Assembly: GCF_900177415.1 (NCBI RefSeq)
Contig: NZ_FXAF01000006.1
Coordinates: 272,001-336,000 of the forward strand
DNA length: 64,000 nucleotides
Source: Xaviernesmea oryzae
GTDB lineage: Bacteria > Pseudomonadota > Alphaproteobacteria > Rhizobiales > Rhizobiaceae
Direction of reading: 5' to 3'
Shown here: positions 43,265-51,592 of the stretch, one piece after another
How positions within the stretch are numbered: position 1 is the first letter of the stretch
Layout of the letters: each line of letters opens with the position of its first letter
Program-made: the position numbers and the translations under genes
Notes under the pieces: model-generated
Databases searched by the model: none
What the model was told of the DNA's origin: nothing
The model's input: only the letters and a program-made list of their open reading frames with translations

Positions 43265-44515
43265 TCACTGCGACAGAAGCGTCTTGATCTCGGTTGCCGC
43301 GGCGTCCATGGCTTCCTGAACCGTGCTGCTCTGCAGCAGCGCTTCCTGGAGGTGATTGTAGTAGATCTGGCCGATCTGGCCCCATTGCGGGATCGTCGGC
43401 TGCGGCCGGGCGTATTCCAGCATTTCCTTGTGCGCGTCCATGATCGGATCGGCGAAACGCTTGTCGTTCAGGCCCGACATGGCGGCGGGGAAGGTGGTCG
43501 TATAGACGGCCTGCCGCTCCGGCTTCGACATGAAGGCCGCAAGCTTGATCGCCGCGTCCTTGTTCGGCGCATCTTTCGGAATGATGAAGTTCCAGCCGCC
43601 GAGTATGACGGCGGGGTCCTTGCCTTCCGGATGCGGCAGCGGTCCGACGCCGAGCTCGATATCCGGCGCGGCTGCACGAATGCGTTCGATATCGGAGGTG
43701 GCGCCGGGGATCATCGCCACGTTGCCCACCTGGAAAAGACGGCGCAGGGCATTGGAGTCGTTCTCGAGCGTCGAAGGTGGCGAGACCTTGTAGGTGGTGA
43801 AGAGATCGACATAGAGCTTCACGCCCTCCACGGAGGCTGGCGAATTGATGATGACTTCCTTGTTGTCGGGACCGAGAATGCCGCCGCCGTTCATCCACAT
43901 GAAGGGCAGGGAGCGGAACAGTGCATTGCCGGGCTGATCGGCACCACCGCCGGAGACCCCGTAACCGTAGACTTGCTGGCCCTTGCTGTTCTTGCCGGTC
44001 AGTTTCTTGGCCGCGTCCACGAATTCCGCCCAGGTTTGCGGCGGCTTTTCCGGATCGAGCCCGGCCTCCTTGAAGGCACCCTTATTATAGATCAGTGCAT
44101 GGGCTTCCGCCTGGAAGGGCAGGCCGTAGAGCTGTCCGTTGTAGGTGGCTGTATCGAGACTGGCGGGCAGGATATCGTCGAACTTCACGCCGGCCGCCGT
44201 CAGCCGGTCGCGCAGGGGCTCGAGCTTGCCGGTCTCGGCGAGCGGGACGTTGGCGCCGTTCTGAACGTCGATCAGGTCCGGCGTGCTGCCGGATTGCAGC
44301 GCGACAAGGATCCGGCTCTGCAGGCCGCCCGCCACGTTAGCCTCGACGCGGACATTGATGCCCGGGTTTTCTTTCATGAACTCGGCGGCATAGTCCTTCG
44401 CTTTCTGCTCGTTCCAATTCATCGTCCACCAGACGAGATCGGCCCCGGACGCGTGAGCTGCCTGCGACAGCAACAGGGCAAGGCCCGTAACGAGCATTTT
44501 CGTTCTGCGCTTCAT
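43265..44515 (-). CDS. Sugar ABC importer solute-binding protein
   Basis: 416-residue family 1 extracellular binding protein. The signal peptide is MKRRTKMLVTGLALLLSQAA with cleavage near AHASG. The mature protein shows the family pattern: VNVRVEANVAGGLQSRILV, TPDLIDVQNGANVPLAE, GQLYGLPFQAEAHALIYNKG and GYGVSGGGADQPGNALF. Second gene of the uxuA operon, which suggests a mannonate- or glucuronate-derived substrate. It lies 39 bases after uxuA. Confidence 0.9.
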   Translation of the reverse strand: MKRRTKMLVTGLALLLSQAAHASGADLVWWTMNWNEQKAKDYAAEFMKENPGINVRVEANVAGGLQSRILVALQSGSTPDLIDVQNGANVPLAETGKLEPLRDRLTAAGVKFDDILPASLDTATYNGQLYGLPFQAEAHALIYNKGAFKEAGLDPEKPPQTWAEFVDAAKKLTGKNSKGQQVYGYGVSGGGADQPGNALFRSLPFMWMNGGGILGPDNKEVIINSPASVEGVKLYVDLFTTYKVSPPSTLENDSNALRRLFQVGNVAMIPGATSDIERIRAAAPDIELGVGPLPHPEGKDPAVILGGWNFIIPKDAPNKDAAIKLAAFMSKPERQAVYTTTFPAAMSGLNDKRFADPIMDAHKEMLEYARPQPTIPQWGQIGQIYYNHLQEALLQSSTVQEAMDAAATEIKTLLSQ

Positions 44516-44554
44516 GACATTCTCCTCCCTAGAATTCGGTTTGACTGAGGACGG

Positions 44555-45688
44555 CTACACCGCCTCACTGGTGATCGCGTCGTGGATGGAAATCGGCGTC
44601 GCGGACGCACCGAGCAGATGGGCGTGGCCGACGAGCGCCCGCATGTAACCGATCGTATAGGCCATACCGGCATGCCAGGGGGCATTGCTGTGCACGTCGG
44701 GCACGTGATCGGGGACCATGACACCGTCGAAATCCTCGTCGCGCAGAATGCGGACGATCTCCGCCATATCGACATCGCCGTTGTCGATGAAAGTCTCCTC
44801 GTAGTGGGGAACCTTGCCCCTGACGTTGCGGAAATGGACATAGGCGATCCGCTTGGCGCGGGCGAAACGGCGCGTCGTCTCATAGACGTTGCCGGTGGTC
44901 ATTTCCTGCAGCGAGCCGATGCAGAATTCCAGAGCGTTTGACGGGCTGTCCGCGATCGACACCAGACGGTCGTATTTCGACGGCTGGTTCACGAGGCGTG
45001 CCGTGCCGCGAAGCGTTTCCATCGGCGGGTCGTCCGGATGAGCGGCAAGGCGAACTCCGGCAGCTTCCGCGACCGGTACGAGTTCCTTCAGGAACCATTC
45101 GAGCCGCTGCCACAGTTCGGTTTCCGAAACCTTCAGTGGCATGGCGCCTGCCACACTCGGGCGATAACGCATGTTCCAGACCATGCCGTCCGGGATCGGC
45201 GCCTGTGCGTCGAAACTCGCGGCATCGAAGACCGAAGTCACGGCGCCGCCGCGGCCGACCGGCAGGCGCCGCCAGCCCCAGACGCCGGCGATCGAGAAAT
45301 TGTAGCCGATGACCTTGATGCCGGCACGGCCAGCGTCCTCGACGAGACGCTTGAGGCCATCCATCTGCCGCACCTTTTCCGCACCGTCGAGCAGGATGTC
45401 GGACCAGAAGTTCGGCGCGAAATTCTCCATCGCGGCAATCTTCAGCCCGTATTCGCCGAGCATGTCGACGACACCCTTCATGTAGTCGTAGGTCCACAGG
45501 GTCTCTTCGCTGCAATCTCCGAGGATCGGCCCGGGCTGACCGCCCGCAAGATAAGGCTGCGGGTCTTCTACGCGCTTGTAGCGGCCGAGGTGAACGACGA
45601 CGTCCTCGATGCCGAGCTGCTGGGCGAACTTCGCGTTGTCGCGGTTCAGCCGTTCGCCTGAGAGCGTCATTCCGACTCGGATGGGCAT
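44555..45688 (-). CDS. uxuA: Mannonate dehydratase, UxuA family
   Basis: 377-residue TIM-barrel dehydratase of the UxuA family. Landmarks are MPIRVGMTLSGERLNRDNAK, AAMENFAPNFWSDILLDGAE, VIGYNFSIAGVWGWRRLPVG, VRLAAHPDDPP, LEFCIGSLQEM, and the metal-site region IAYVHFRNVRGKVPHYEETF. It dehydrates D-mannonate to 2-keto-3-deoxygluconate in hexuronate catabolism. AAAGGAGGAATGC precedes the ATG at 45688; an in-frame start at 45715 is rejected. First gene of an operon with a complete ABC importer, 31 bases behind a two-site operator. Confidence 0.87.
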   Translation of the reverse strand: MPIRVGMTLSGERLNRDNAKFAQQLGIEDVVVHLGRYKRVEDPQPYLAGGQPGPILGDCSEETLWTYDYMKGVVDMLGEYGLKIAAMENFAPNFWSDILLDGAEKVRQMDGLKRLVEDAGRAGIKVIGYNFSIAGVWGWRRLPVGRGGAVTSVFDAASFDAQAPIPDGMVWNMRYRPSVAGAMPLKVSETELWQRLEWFLKELVPVAEAAGVRLAAHPDDPPMETLRGTARLVNQPSKYDRLVSIADSPSNALEFCIGSLQEMTTGNVYETTRRFARAKRIAYVHFRNVRGKVPHYEETFIDNGDVDMAEIVRILRDEDFDGVMVPDHVPDVHSNAPWHAGMAYTIGYMRALVGHAHLLGASATPISIHDAITSEAV

Positions 45689-45718
45689 GCATTCCTCCTT
45701 TGCATCCCGGTCCAATCA

Positions 45719-45753
45719 GTTCAAATATGAACTCATCGTGTTCTAAATAGAAT
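45719..45753 (-). promoter_or_regulatory. Two-site IclR-type operator before uxuA
   Basis: GTTCAAATATGAAC (45719-45732) and GTTCTAAATAGAAT (45740-45753) are each short inverted repeats (TTCA/TGAA and TTCT/AGAA) and start exactly 21 bases apart. The same pair occurs at 56883-56917 and a variant at 48046-48080. They are the best candidates for sites of the IclR regulator at 47142-47930. Confidence 0.6.
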
Positions 45754-45910
45754 GAGTTTGGTTTTTTGATCTGTCAAGCGGCATTAGCGGGAAAAGCGAA
45801 AAAGACCGGATAAGAGGAAATCTCGCTTATGCGGTATAGTTCTGAACGGCAGGCCGCATCGGGCCACTCATCGCGGCGTTGCACCTGATCGAACGGTTTC
45901 CTGCTCGGGT

Positions 45911-47107
45911 TCAGTCGAAGAAGCCGCGATCCTCTTCGGCAAGGTAGGCAATCGCCTTGTCGACGATGAAATCGACGCCCATTCCCGGCCGATCCCAGAC
46001 GTTGACGAAACCGTCCTTGACGATCGGATTAGGCAGGCCCTCGACGATCTCATACCACCAGCCCGGTTCGCCGATCGGGATTTCGAACGCAATGTAATTC
46101 TGGGGAAGGGTGGCGGAGACCTGGACGAGCGCCGCAAGCCCGAGTAAGCCGTTTGCGGTGCCATGCGGCGCAAACAGAAGCCCGTGGATTTCGGCATATT
46201 CGGCGACGCGTTTCAGCTCGGCGATGCCGCCCACATCGCAGGGATCGGGGCCTAGAATGTTGACGGCGCGCGTCTCGATCAGTTCCCGGAAATTCTGGCG
46301 CAGATAGATCTGCTCGCCGGTGTGGATCGGTGTCGACGTGCTCATCGTCAGGTCGCGATAGGCAGGAGCCCCCACATAGGGCGACTGGTCGCCGGTCAGG
46401 ATATCCTCGATCCACATCAGGTTGAGCGGTTCCACCGCCTTGGCGAATTTCTTCGCGTCCGGCAGCGTCCAGCCAGGGCCGCAGTCGAGCGCCAGCCCCA
46501 CCTTGTCGCCGGTGACCTCCTTCATCGCCTCGACGCAGGCGACGACATGGTGGAACCCCTTTTCGGTCAGATAGCCGGTATCCCTGAGCCCGGGCATGGG
46601 CCTCGTCGTCACTTCGCCATAGTGGAAATCCGGCACCTGGCGCGCCATCGGACTATGGAAGGCGATGGGCTGCTTGATGATAGTGAAGCCTTCGGGCGAA
46701 TCCATCATCTTCTTCACGTCGGCCGCATAGTCGTCCGGTCCCCAGCCGTTCATCGGGAACCGGATCCCGCCGTTGTAGACGCGGACCCGGTCGCGCACCT
46801 TGCCGCCGAGCAGTTTGTAGACCGGTATGCCGGCCGCCTTGCCGGCGAGATCCCAGCAGGCCATCTCGATCGCGCTGATCGCGCTGCCCCAGGGCTTGAA
46901 GGCGCCGCGGTGGCGGATGCGCAGCATGATACGCTCCACATCGGTCGGGTCCATGCCGAGGATCATGTCGCGCAGCAGCAGGATGTGCTCCTTGGCATAG
47001 GGTTTCCAGAACTCGACCTGCCCGTAGCCGGAAAGCCCTTCGTCGGTCACAAGGCGCACGACAGGGTGGCGCCCCAAGAGCGCGCATTTGACGTCGATGA
47101 TCTTCAA
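45911..47107 (-). CDS. Enolase-superfamily sugar-acid dehydratase (mandelate racemase/muconate lactonizing type)
   Basis: 398-residue two-domain enolase-superfamily enzyme. The capping domain runs to about residue 120 (MKIIDVKCALLGRHPVVRLV, GSAISAIEMACWDLAGKAAG). The barrel has the metal ligands in GLALDCGPGW (Asp), LMWIEDIL (Glu) and TPIHTGEQIY (Glu), with the histidine in LLFAPHGTANG as a likely acid/base. These point to an acid-sugar dehydratase of the MR subgroup, but the substrate (mannonate, galactonate, gluconate or another) cannot be decided. It follows the IclR gene by 34 bases on the same strand; the gap from its stop to the uxuA promoter holds no gene. Confidence 0.87.
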   Translation of the reverse strand: MKIIDVKCALLGRHPVVRLVTDEGLSGYGQVEFWKPYAKEHILLLRDMILGMDPTDVERIMLRIRHRGAFKPWGSAISAIEMACWDLAGKAAGIPVYKLLGGKVRDRVRVYNGGIRFPMNGWGPDDYAADVKKMMDSPEGFTIIKQPIAFHSPMARQVPDFHYGEVTTRPMPGLRDTGYLTEKGFHHVVACVEAMKEVTGDKVGLALDCGPGWTLPDAKKFAKAVEPLNLMWIEDILTGDQSPYVGAPAYRDLTMSTSTPIHTGEQIYLRQNFRELIETRAVNILGPDPCDVGGIAELKRVAEYAEIHGLLFAPHGTANGLLGLAALVQVSATLPQNYIAFEIPIGEPGWWYEIVEGLPNPIVKDGFVNVWDRPGMGVDFIVDKAIAYLAEEDRGFFD

Positions 47108-47141
47108 TTCGTCCTCCCGCTGAGCCGGTTCGGCGGCTCGA

Positions 47142-47930
47142 TCAAATATCCGGAATACGGCTGGAAATTTCGGCCGCCGCGTCGATTACCATGTCGCGCA
47201 GCCTGTCGCGCTCGTCGTTTTCCTTGTCGGCGGCCAGATAGGGAATGCTCAGCGCCGCGATGACACGTCCCGACGGGGTGGTGACCGGCGCCGCGACCGC
47301 CCAGACGCTGCCGCCATGCTCCCCGCGGTCGCTTGCCCATCCCTGCCTGCGGATGCGGTTGAGTTCGGTCGAAAGCTTGGCGGCGTCGGTAATGGTGCGC
47401 GGCGTATACTTCTTCAGCGGGGTCGCCAGGAATTTGCTGATGATTTCCGGCTTCATATGGGCAAGCAGCATCTTGCTGGCGGCGCCGGCATGGAGCGGGA
47501 AAGACTGACCGATCGCCGGATTGAGAGCATACTGTCCCTGCCCGGCGAAGGATGCGACTACGACAACGGCCTGATTGTCGAGCACCGAGAGCTTGTTAGC
47601 CTCGCCGCTTGTTTCCGCGAGCTTCTTCATGACGGGCTGGGCGACTGCCACCAGATCGAAAGCTGCCTCGGAACGCACCTTGGAGGCGAGGCTGAGCAGC
47701 CGCGGGCCTAACACATAAGTGCCATCGAGCCGCCGCTGGACCATGTTATGGGCATGCAGCGTGTTCAGAATGCGGTAGACCGTGCTGCGGGGCACCGAGA
47801 GCTGTTCTGAAAGATCGCGGATGGTTTCGCCGGCCGGCTGGAGTTCAAGGGAAGACAGAATCTCCATCATCCTCTCCAATACCGGGACACCGTTCTTGTC
47901 CTTGTCGTCTTGGCTGCTCTCGTCGCTCAT
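47142..47930 (-). CDS. IclR-family regulator of the sugar-acid region
   Basis: 262-residue IclR regulator. The winged helix holds VPVLERMMEILSSLELQPAG, then IRDLSEQLSVPRSTVYRILN; the ligand (GAF-like) domain has LHAGAASKMLLAHMKPEII and SDRGEHGGSVWAVAAPV. I place the start at the ATG at 47930 with AGGGA six bases upstream. In-frame starts at 48002, 48014 and 48047 exist, but the last lies inside the candidate operator at 48046-48059. Its position between the enolase-type gene and the divergent rraA-like gene fits local control. Confidence 0.87.
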   Translation of the reverse strand: MSDESSQDDKDKNGVPVLERMMEILSSLELQPAGETIRDLSEQLSVPRSTVYRILNTLHAHNMVQRRLDGTYVLGPRLLSLASKVRSEAAFDLVAVAQPVMKKLAETSGEANKLSVLDNQAVVVVASFAGQGQYALNPAIGQSFPLHAGAASKMLLAHMKPEIISKFLATPLKKYTPRTITDAAKLSTELNRIRRQGWASDRGEHGGSVWAVAAPVTTPSGRVIAALSIPYLAADKENDERDRLRDMVIDAAAEISSRIPDI

Positions 47931-48045
47931 CAGATATCCCTGGTCATCATTCAGCTTCGAATGAAGCAAATTCCCATTTGGAGCAATATCCGATTTTTCC
48001 ATCGACGACACCATTCTCTCATTGACACCGGCTTTGTCAACATTC

Positions 48046-48080
48046 ATTCTGAAATGAATAGTATCAGTTTAAATATGAAC
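48046..48080. promoter_or_regulatory. Two-site IclR-type operator between iclR and the rraA-like gene
   Basis: ATTCTGAAATGAAT (48046-48059) and GTTTAAATATGAAC (48067-48080) start 21 bases apart, the same step as the pairs at 45.7 and 56.9 kb but with the order of the two site types reversed, so that the GTT-type site again faces the controlled gene, here the rraA-like gene on the plus strand. Confidence 0.55.
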
Positions 48081-48278
48081 TGACATGAGTTGGTGGGAGC
48101 CGACCTCTTGGGAGGGATGACATTGAAATAGCTCGAATGAGGCCCGTTCCGCCGCGCTCGGCGATCGACTCGTCAGGAGGATGGCGGGTGCCGTTGCGGC
48201 TCGGAATTTTCGACCACCTGAACCCCTTTCATGCGGCTCCTCCGAGGGAGCGGCGAGGACGAAAACACAGGAAATACC

Positions 48279-49019
48279 ATGATCGAGACACAGGACATCA
48301 AACGGCCGCCGCGCGAATGGATCGAGGCGATCAAGAAGATCGGCGCTGCAACGTCATCGAGCCAGCTCAGCAAGATGGGCATCCGCAATACGCATATCTA
48401 CGGGCCGGTTTCCCGCCGGGAGGGGACCGTTATGTGCGGTCCGGCACTGACGCTGCAGTTCGTGCCGAAGCGCGAGGATCTTCAGGACGCGGACGAATAT
48501 GCTCAGCCGGAAAAGCAGCTTCACAGACACGTCCTCTACCACACTCAGCCGGGTGATGTCGTGGTCGTGGACGCCCGCGGCGACATGAAGAGCGGCATCT
48601 TCGGCGAGATGATGCTCACCTATTTCAAGGGAAAGGGGGGCGCCGGGGTGGTGATCGACGGGTGCCTGCGCGATTATCCGAATGCCAAGCATCTCGACAT
48701 TGGAATGTGGATCCGTGGATTGACCCCGAACTTCCACACCCAGACGGATCTGATGCCCTGGGGAGTCAACGTGCCGATCTCCTGCGGCGGCGTATTCGTC
48801 ATGCCGGGCGACATAATCGTCGCAGATGACGACGGCGCCGTGGTCGTGCCGGTTAGTCATGCCGAGGAGCTCATAAGGCGTGCTTCGACCCATCACGAAT
48901 GGGAGGAGTTTTCCAAGGAGAAGCTTCTCGCAGGCGGCGAACTCAAGCGCTACTACCCGCTGCATGACGATGCGCGGCCCGAATACGAGGAATGGCTCCG
49001 GAACAAGGCCGCGAAGTGA
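48279..49019 (+). CDS. RraA-like/4-hydroxy-4-methyl-2-oxoglutarate aldolase-family protein
   Basis: 246-residue RraA/HMG-aldolase-fold protein. It shows GPALTLQFVPKREDLQDADE, the glycine-rich metal-substrate motif DVVVVDARGDMKSGIFGEMM, GGAGVVIDGCLRDYPNAKHL with the catalytic Arg-Asp, and GDIIVADDDGAVVVPVSHA. In carbohydrate operons such proteins act as divalent-metal aldolases or as enzymes on sugar-acid intermediates, not as RNase E inhibitors. About 80 residues longer than E. coli RraA. The ATG at 48279 (MIETQDIKRPP) is preceded by CAGGAA. The lactonase gene follows after 11 bases. Confidence 0.85.
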   Translation: MIETQDIKRPPREWIEAIKKIGAATSSSQLSKMGIRNTHIYGPVSRREGTVMCGPALTLQFVPKREDLQDADEYAQPEKQLHRHVLYHTQPGDVVVVDARGDMKSGIFGEMMLTYFKGKGGAGVVIDGCLRDYPNAKHLDIGMWIRGLTPNFHTQTDLMPWGVNVPISCGGVFVMPGDIIVADDDGAVVVPVSHAEELIRRASTHHEWEEFSKEKLLAGGELKRYYPLHDDARPEYEEWLRNKAAK

Positions 49020-49030
49020 GCCCTCCGCCC

Positions 49031-49927
49031 ATGGAAAAAGCCACGCTAAATGACAAGGCATTCGACCTCGTTTGTGACAGCCGCTCTCAACTCGGCGAAA
49101 GCCCGGTCTGGAGCGAGGCCGAACAAGTGCTCTATTTCGTCGATATCCGCGGTCCGTCGATCAACCGTTTCGATCCCGCGACCGGCGAACTCCAGCGCTT
49201 CATGCAGTCTGAAGAGATCGGCTGCATCGGCCTGGTCCGCGGTGGTGGTTTCGTCGCCGGCCTGAGGTCCGGTATCTGGCGGCTCGATCGGGAAGGCAGG
49301 CCGATCGCAAAGCTTGCGGACAATCCCGAAGGCATCGAATTCAGTCGCTTCAACGACGGCCGGGTCGGCCCGGACGGCCGCTTTTATGCGGGGACGGTCG
49401 ACGAATCCCGTCAGAACAAGGCGAAACTCTACCGCTACGACCGAGATGGCCTCGTGCCGTTGATCAATGGGTTGATGACGTCGAACGGCCTGGCATTTTC
49501 GCCGGACGGCAAGACGCTCTATCACGTGGATTCGCCGGTTTCGAAGGTCACGGCCCGCGATTTCGACGGGACGAACGGCACGGTTTCCGGGGAGCGGGTA
49601 GTGATCGACATCCCGGACAATCCGGCGGCAAGGCCCGACGGGGCCTCGATCGACGTCGAAGGGTGCTATTGGGTGGCGATCTTCGGTGCCTCCGTCGTCC
49701 GGCGTTTCTCGCCGGAGGGCAAGCTGATGGCCGAATATCCCGTGCCGGTGAAATGCCCGACCATGCCGGCCTTCGGCGGTCCGGATATGCGCACGCTGTT
49801 CGTCACGACGGCAGGAAGCCGCAGGCCTCCGGAAGAGATGGCGCAGTTCCCGACATCCGGCAGCCTCTTTGCCATGCGGGCGCCCGTCGCGGGGGTGCCG
49901 GCCCCGCTCTTTGACGAAGATATATGA
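49031..49927 (+). CDS. SMP-30/gluconolactonase-family lactonase
   Basis: 298-residue six-bladed beta-propeller of the SMP-30/LRE family. The metal ligands of the family are visible in QLGESPVWSEAEQVLYFVD (Glu), FNDGRVGPDGRFYAGTVDES (Asn, Asp), MTSNGLAFSPDGKTLYHVDS (Asn) and ARPDGASIDVEGCYWVAIFG (Asp). Such enzymes open aldono-lactones (gluconolactone, arabinonolactone) to the acid. The start at 49031 is chosen because the lactonase motif begins shortly after. Second gene of the rraA-like operon, followed by a clear terminator. The sugar is not identified. Confidence 0.88.
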   Translation: MEKATLNDKAFDLVCDSRSQLGESPVWSEAEQVLYFVDIRGPSINRFDPATGELQRFMQSEEIGCIGLVRGGGFVAGLRSGIWRLDREGRPIAKLADNPEGIEFSRFNDGRVGPDGRFYAGTVDESRQNKAKLYRYDRDGLVPLINGLMTSNGLAFSPDGKTLYHVDSPVSKVTARDFDGTNGTVSGERVVIDIPDNPAARPDGASIDVEGCYWVAIFGASVVRRFSPEGKLMAEYPVPVKCPTMPAFGGPDMRTLFVTTAGSRRPPEEMAQFPTSGSLFAMRAPVAGVPAPLFDEDI

Positions 49928-49931
49928 CAAG

Positions 49932-49951
49932 CCGGCCTAAGGGCCGGTTTT
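49932..49951 (+). terminator. Rho-independent terminator after the lactonase gene
   Basis: CCGGCC (49932-49937) pairs with GGCCGG (49942-49947) over a four-base loop and is followed directly by TTTT (49948-49951), five bases after the lactonase stop. Confidence 0.8.
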
Positions 49952-49967
49952 CAGTATTCTCCGGGTG

Positions 49968-49999
49968 TAAAAAGGGCCGGCCACTTTGGGTGGCCGGCC
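49968..49999 (-). terminator. Rho-independent terminator of the aldo/keto reductase operon
   Basis: GGCCGGCCAC (49975-49984) pairs perfectly with GTGGCCGGCC (49990-49999). On the minus strand the hairpin is followed by CTTTTTAC (complement of 49967-49974). It lies six bases after the aldo/keto reductase stop. Confidence 0.8.
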
Positions 50000-50005
50000 T
50001 TCTTC

Positions 50006-50986
50006 TCATTCGAAGCCCATGATCTTATGGGGTACGTAGTGCTCCGTAAGCTCCTTGATGTCTTCCGGCGTCAGCTTGATCGAAACCGCCTCGACGGCGT
50101 CGACGATCTGGCTTTCGCGGCTGACGCCCACGATCGGTGCGGCAACGGTCGGGTTGGAGAGCAGCCAGGCGATGGCGATCCGGGCACGCGGCACGCCGTG
50201 GCGCTTGGCAACATTGGCAACCGCATTGATGACCCTCGCATCGGCCTCCTCTGTATCGCCATAAAGGACAGGCCGCAGGATATCGGTGCCTTTGCGGACA
50301 GATTCATGGCCTTCCTCGCGGGCGAGAAGACCACGGGCGAGCGGGCTCCATGGAATGAGGCCGACGCCTTCCGCAGCGCAGAGCGGCACCATTTCCCGCT
50401 CTTCCTCGCGGTTGAGCAGGTTGTAGTGGTTCTGCATCGAGATGAAGCGCGCCCAGCCTTTCCGGTCCGAGAGGTAGAGCGACTTGGCGAACTTCCAGGC
50501 ATGCATGGAAGAGGCGCCGATATAACGAACCTTACCGATTTTGATGAGATCGGTGAGGGCCTCGAGCGTCTCCTCGATCGGCGTCACCGGATCCCAGCGA
50601 TGGATCTGGTAGAGATCCACGTAATCGGTGCCGAGACGGCGCAGACTGTGATCGATCTCCTGCATGATCGCCTTGCGCGACAGGCCCTTGGCATTCGGAC
50701 CTTCGCGGAGCGGCGAATTGATCTTGGTCGCGAGCACGATCTCGTCGCGCTTGGCGAAGTCCTTAAGCGCCCGGCCGACGATTTCCTCGCTCGAACCGTT
50801 CGAATAGATATTTGCCGTGTCGAAGAAGTTGACGCCGAGCTCGATCGCTTTCTTGATCAGGGGGCGGCTGTCTTCTTCGGCAAGCGTCCATTTGGGGTTG
50901 CCGCGATCGGGTTCACCGAAGGTCATGCATCCGAGGCAGATGCGCGAGACCTCAAGCCCCGATTTGCCGAGTTTGGTATATTCCAT
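50006..50986 (-). CDS. Aldo/keto reductase
   Basis: 326-residue (beta/alpha)8 NADPH-dependent reductase. The catalytic tetrad is visible: Asp and Tyr in NFFDTANIYSNG, Lys in IVLATKINSP, His in DLYQIHRWDP. The cofactor end has VSRESQIVDAVEA. It resembles the YajO/Tas-type reductases of sugars and aldehydes. The start is the ATG at 50986 (MEYTKLGKSG) with GGAG upstream; a TTG two codons earlier is possible. It follows the glyoxalase gene by 15 bases and probably shares its transcript. Confidence 0.9.
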   Translation of the reverse strand: MEYTKLGKSGLEVSRICLGCMTFGEPDRGNPKWTLAEEDSRPLIKKAIELGVNFFDTANIYSNGSSEEIVGRALKDFAKRDEIVLATKINSPLREGPNAKGLSRKAIMQEIDHSLRRLGTDYVDLYQIHRWDPVTPIEETLEALTDLIKIGKVRYIGASSMHAWKFAKSLYLSDRKGWARFISMQNHYNLLNREEEREMVPLCAAEGVGLIPWSPLARGLLAREEGHESVRKGTDILRPVLYGDTEEADARVINAVANVAKRHGVPRARIAIAWLLSNPTVAAPIVGVSRESQIVDAVEAVSIKLTPEDIKELTEHYVPHKIMGFE

Positions 50987-51001
50987 CGTCAAAACTCCGA
51001 G

Positions 51002-51418
51002 TTACTTGCTTTCCTGGATGAGCTCGATGCGGTAGCCGTCTGGATCGTCAACGAAGGCGATGACCGTGGTGCCGAACTTGACCGGACCGGGCTCGCGGAC
51101 GATCTTGACACCCTCTTTGCGCATCGCTTCGCAGGCCCCGTAGATATCCGGCACGCCGACGGCGAGATGGCCGAAGCCGGTGCCCTTTTCATAGGTTTCC
51201 ACGCCGTAGTTGTAGGTAAGCTCGATCATGGGATCGGTTTTCTCGGCACCGTAGCCGATGAAGACGTTGGTGTACTTGCCTTCCGGCACGTCGATCGTAC
51301 GGATGACATCCATGCCGAAGTGCTTCGAGTAGAAGTCAATCGAACGCTGTAGGTGCCCGACCCGGATCATCGTGTGCATGATCCGCGGGGGCCTGGCAGT
51401 TTGAGCGGCTGTCGCCAT
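51002..51418 (-). CDS. gloA: Glyoxalase I-type VOC protein (lactoylglutathione lyase)
   Basis: 138-residue vicinal-oxygen-chelate protein with two beta-alpha-beta-beta-beta units. The four metal ligands of bacterial glyoxalase I are in place: His in RIMHTMIRVGHL, Glu in PMIELTYNYG, His in GTGFGHLAVGV and Glu in YRIELIQESK. The NFIGYG-type segment (NVFIGYGAEKTD) also fits GloA. It isomerises the methylglyoxal-glutathione hemithioacetal. An AGAAGGAGATAG sequence precedes the ATG. It has a 17-residue extra N-terminus (MATAAQTARPP). First gene of a unit with the aldo/keto reductase, suggesting aldehyde detoxification during sugar use. Confidence 0.88.
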   Translation of the reverse strand: MATAAQTARPPRIMHTMIRVGHLQRSIDFYSKHFGMDVIRTIDVPEGKYTNVFIGYGAEKTDPMIELTYNYGVETYEKGTGFGHLAVGVPDIYGACEAMRKEGVKIVREPGPVKFGTTVIAFVDDPDGYRIELIQESK

Positions 51419-51497
51419 GGTCTATCTCCTTCTGGGTTGTGCAGCCGCTGCGAGGCAGCGGCCTTTTGGAAAGAAAATCTTTCGAAAACAAAAACTT

Positions 51498-51533
51498 ATT
51501 CTGGAAAACGAACAGAATGTTTTGTAAAAACAT
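51498..51533. promoter_or_regulatory. Palindromes in the gloA-SDR divergent promoter
   Basis: ATTCTG (51498-51503) is mirrored by CAGAAT (51513-51518). An overlapping inverted repeat ATGTTTT-GTA-AAAACAT runs from 51517 to 51533. They lie in the 174-base gap between two divergent genes and are candidate operators; the regulator is not evident. Confidence 0.45.
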
Positions 51534-51592
51534 CTGCATGTTGCGAAAAGGAATAACAGATTTTTTCGCTCAATCCGGATGGAGGATCGGCT

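Noticed and set aside
48002..48047. Longer iclR starts at 48047, 48014 or 48002.
   Set aside because: The 48047 start overlaps the conserved operator, and none has as good a Shine-Dalgarno spacing as the ATG at 47930. They remain possible.
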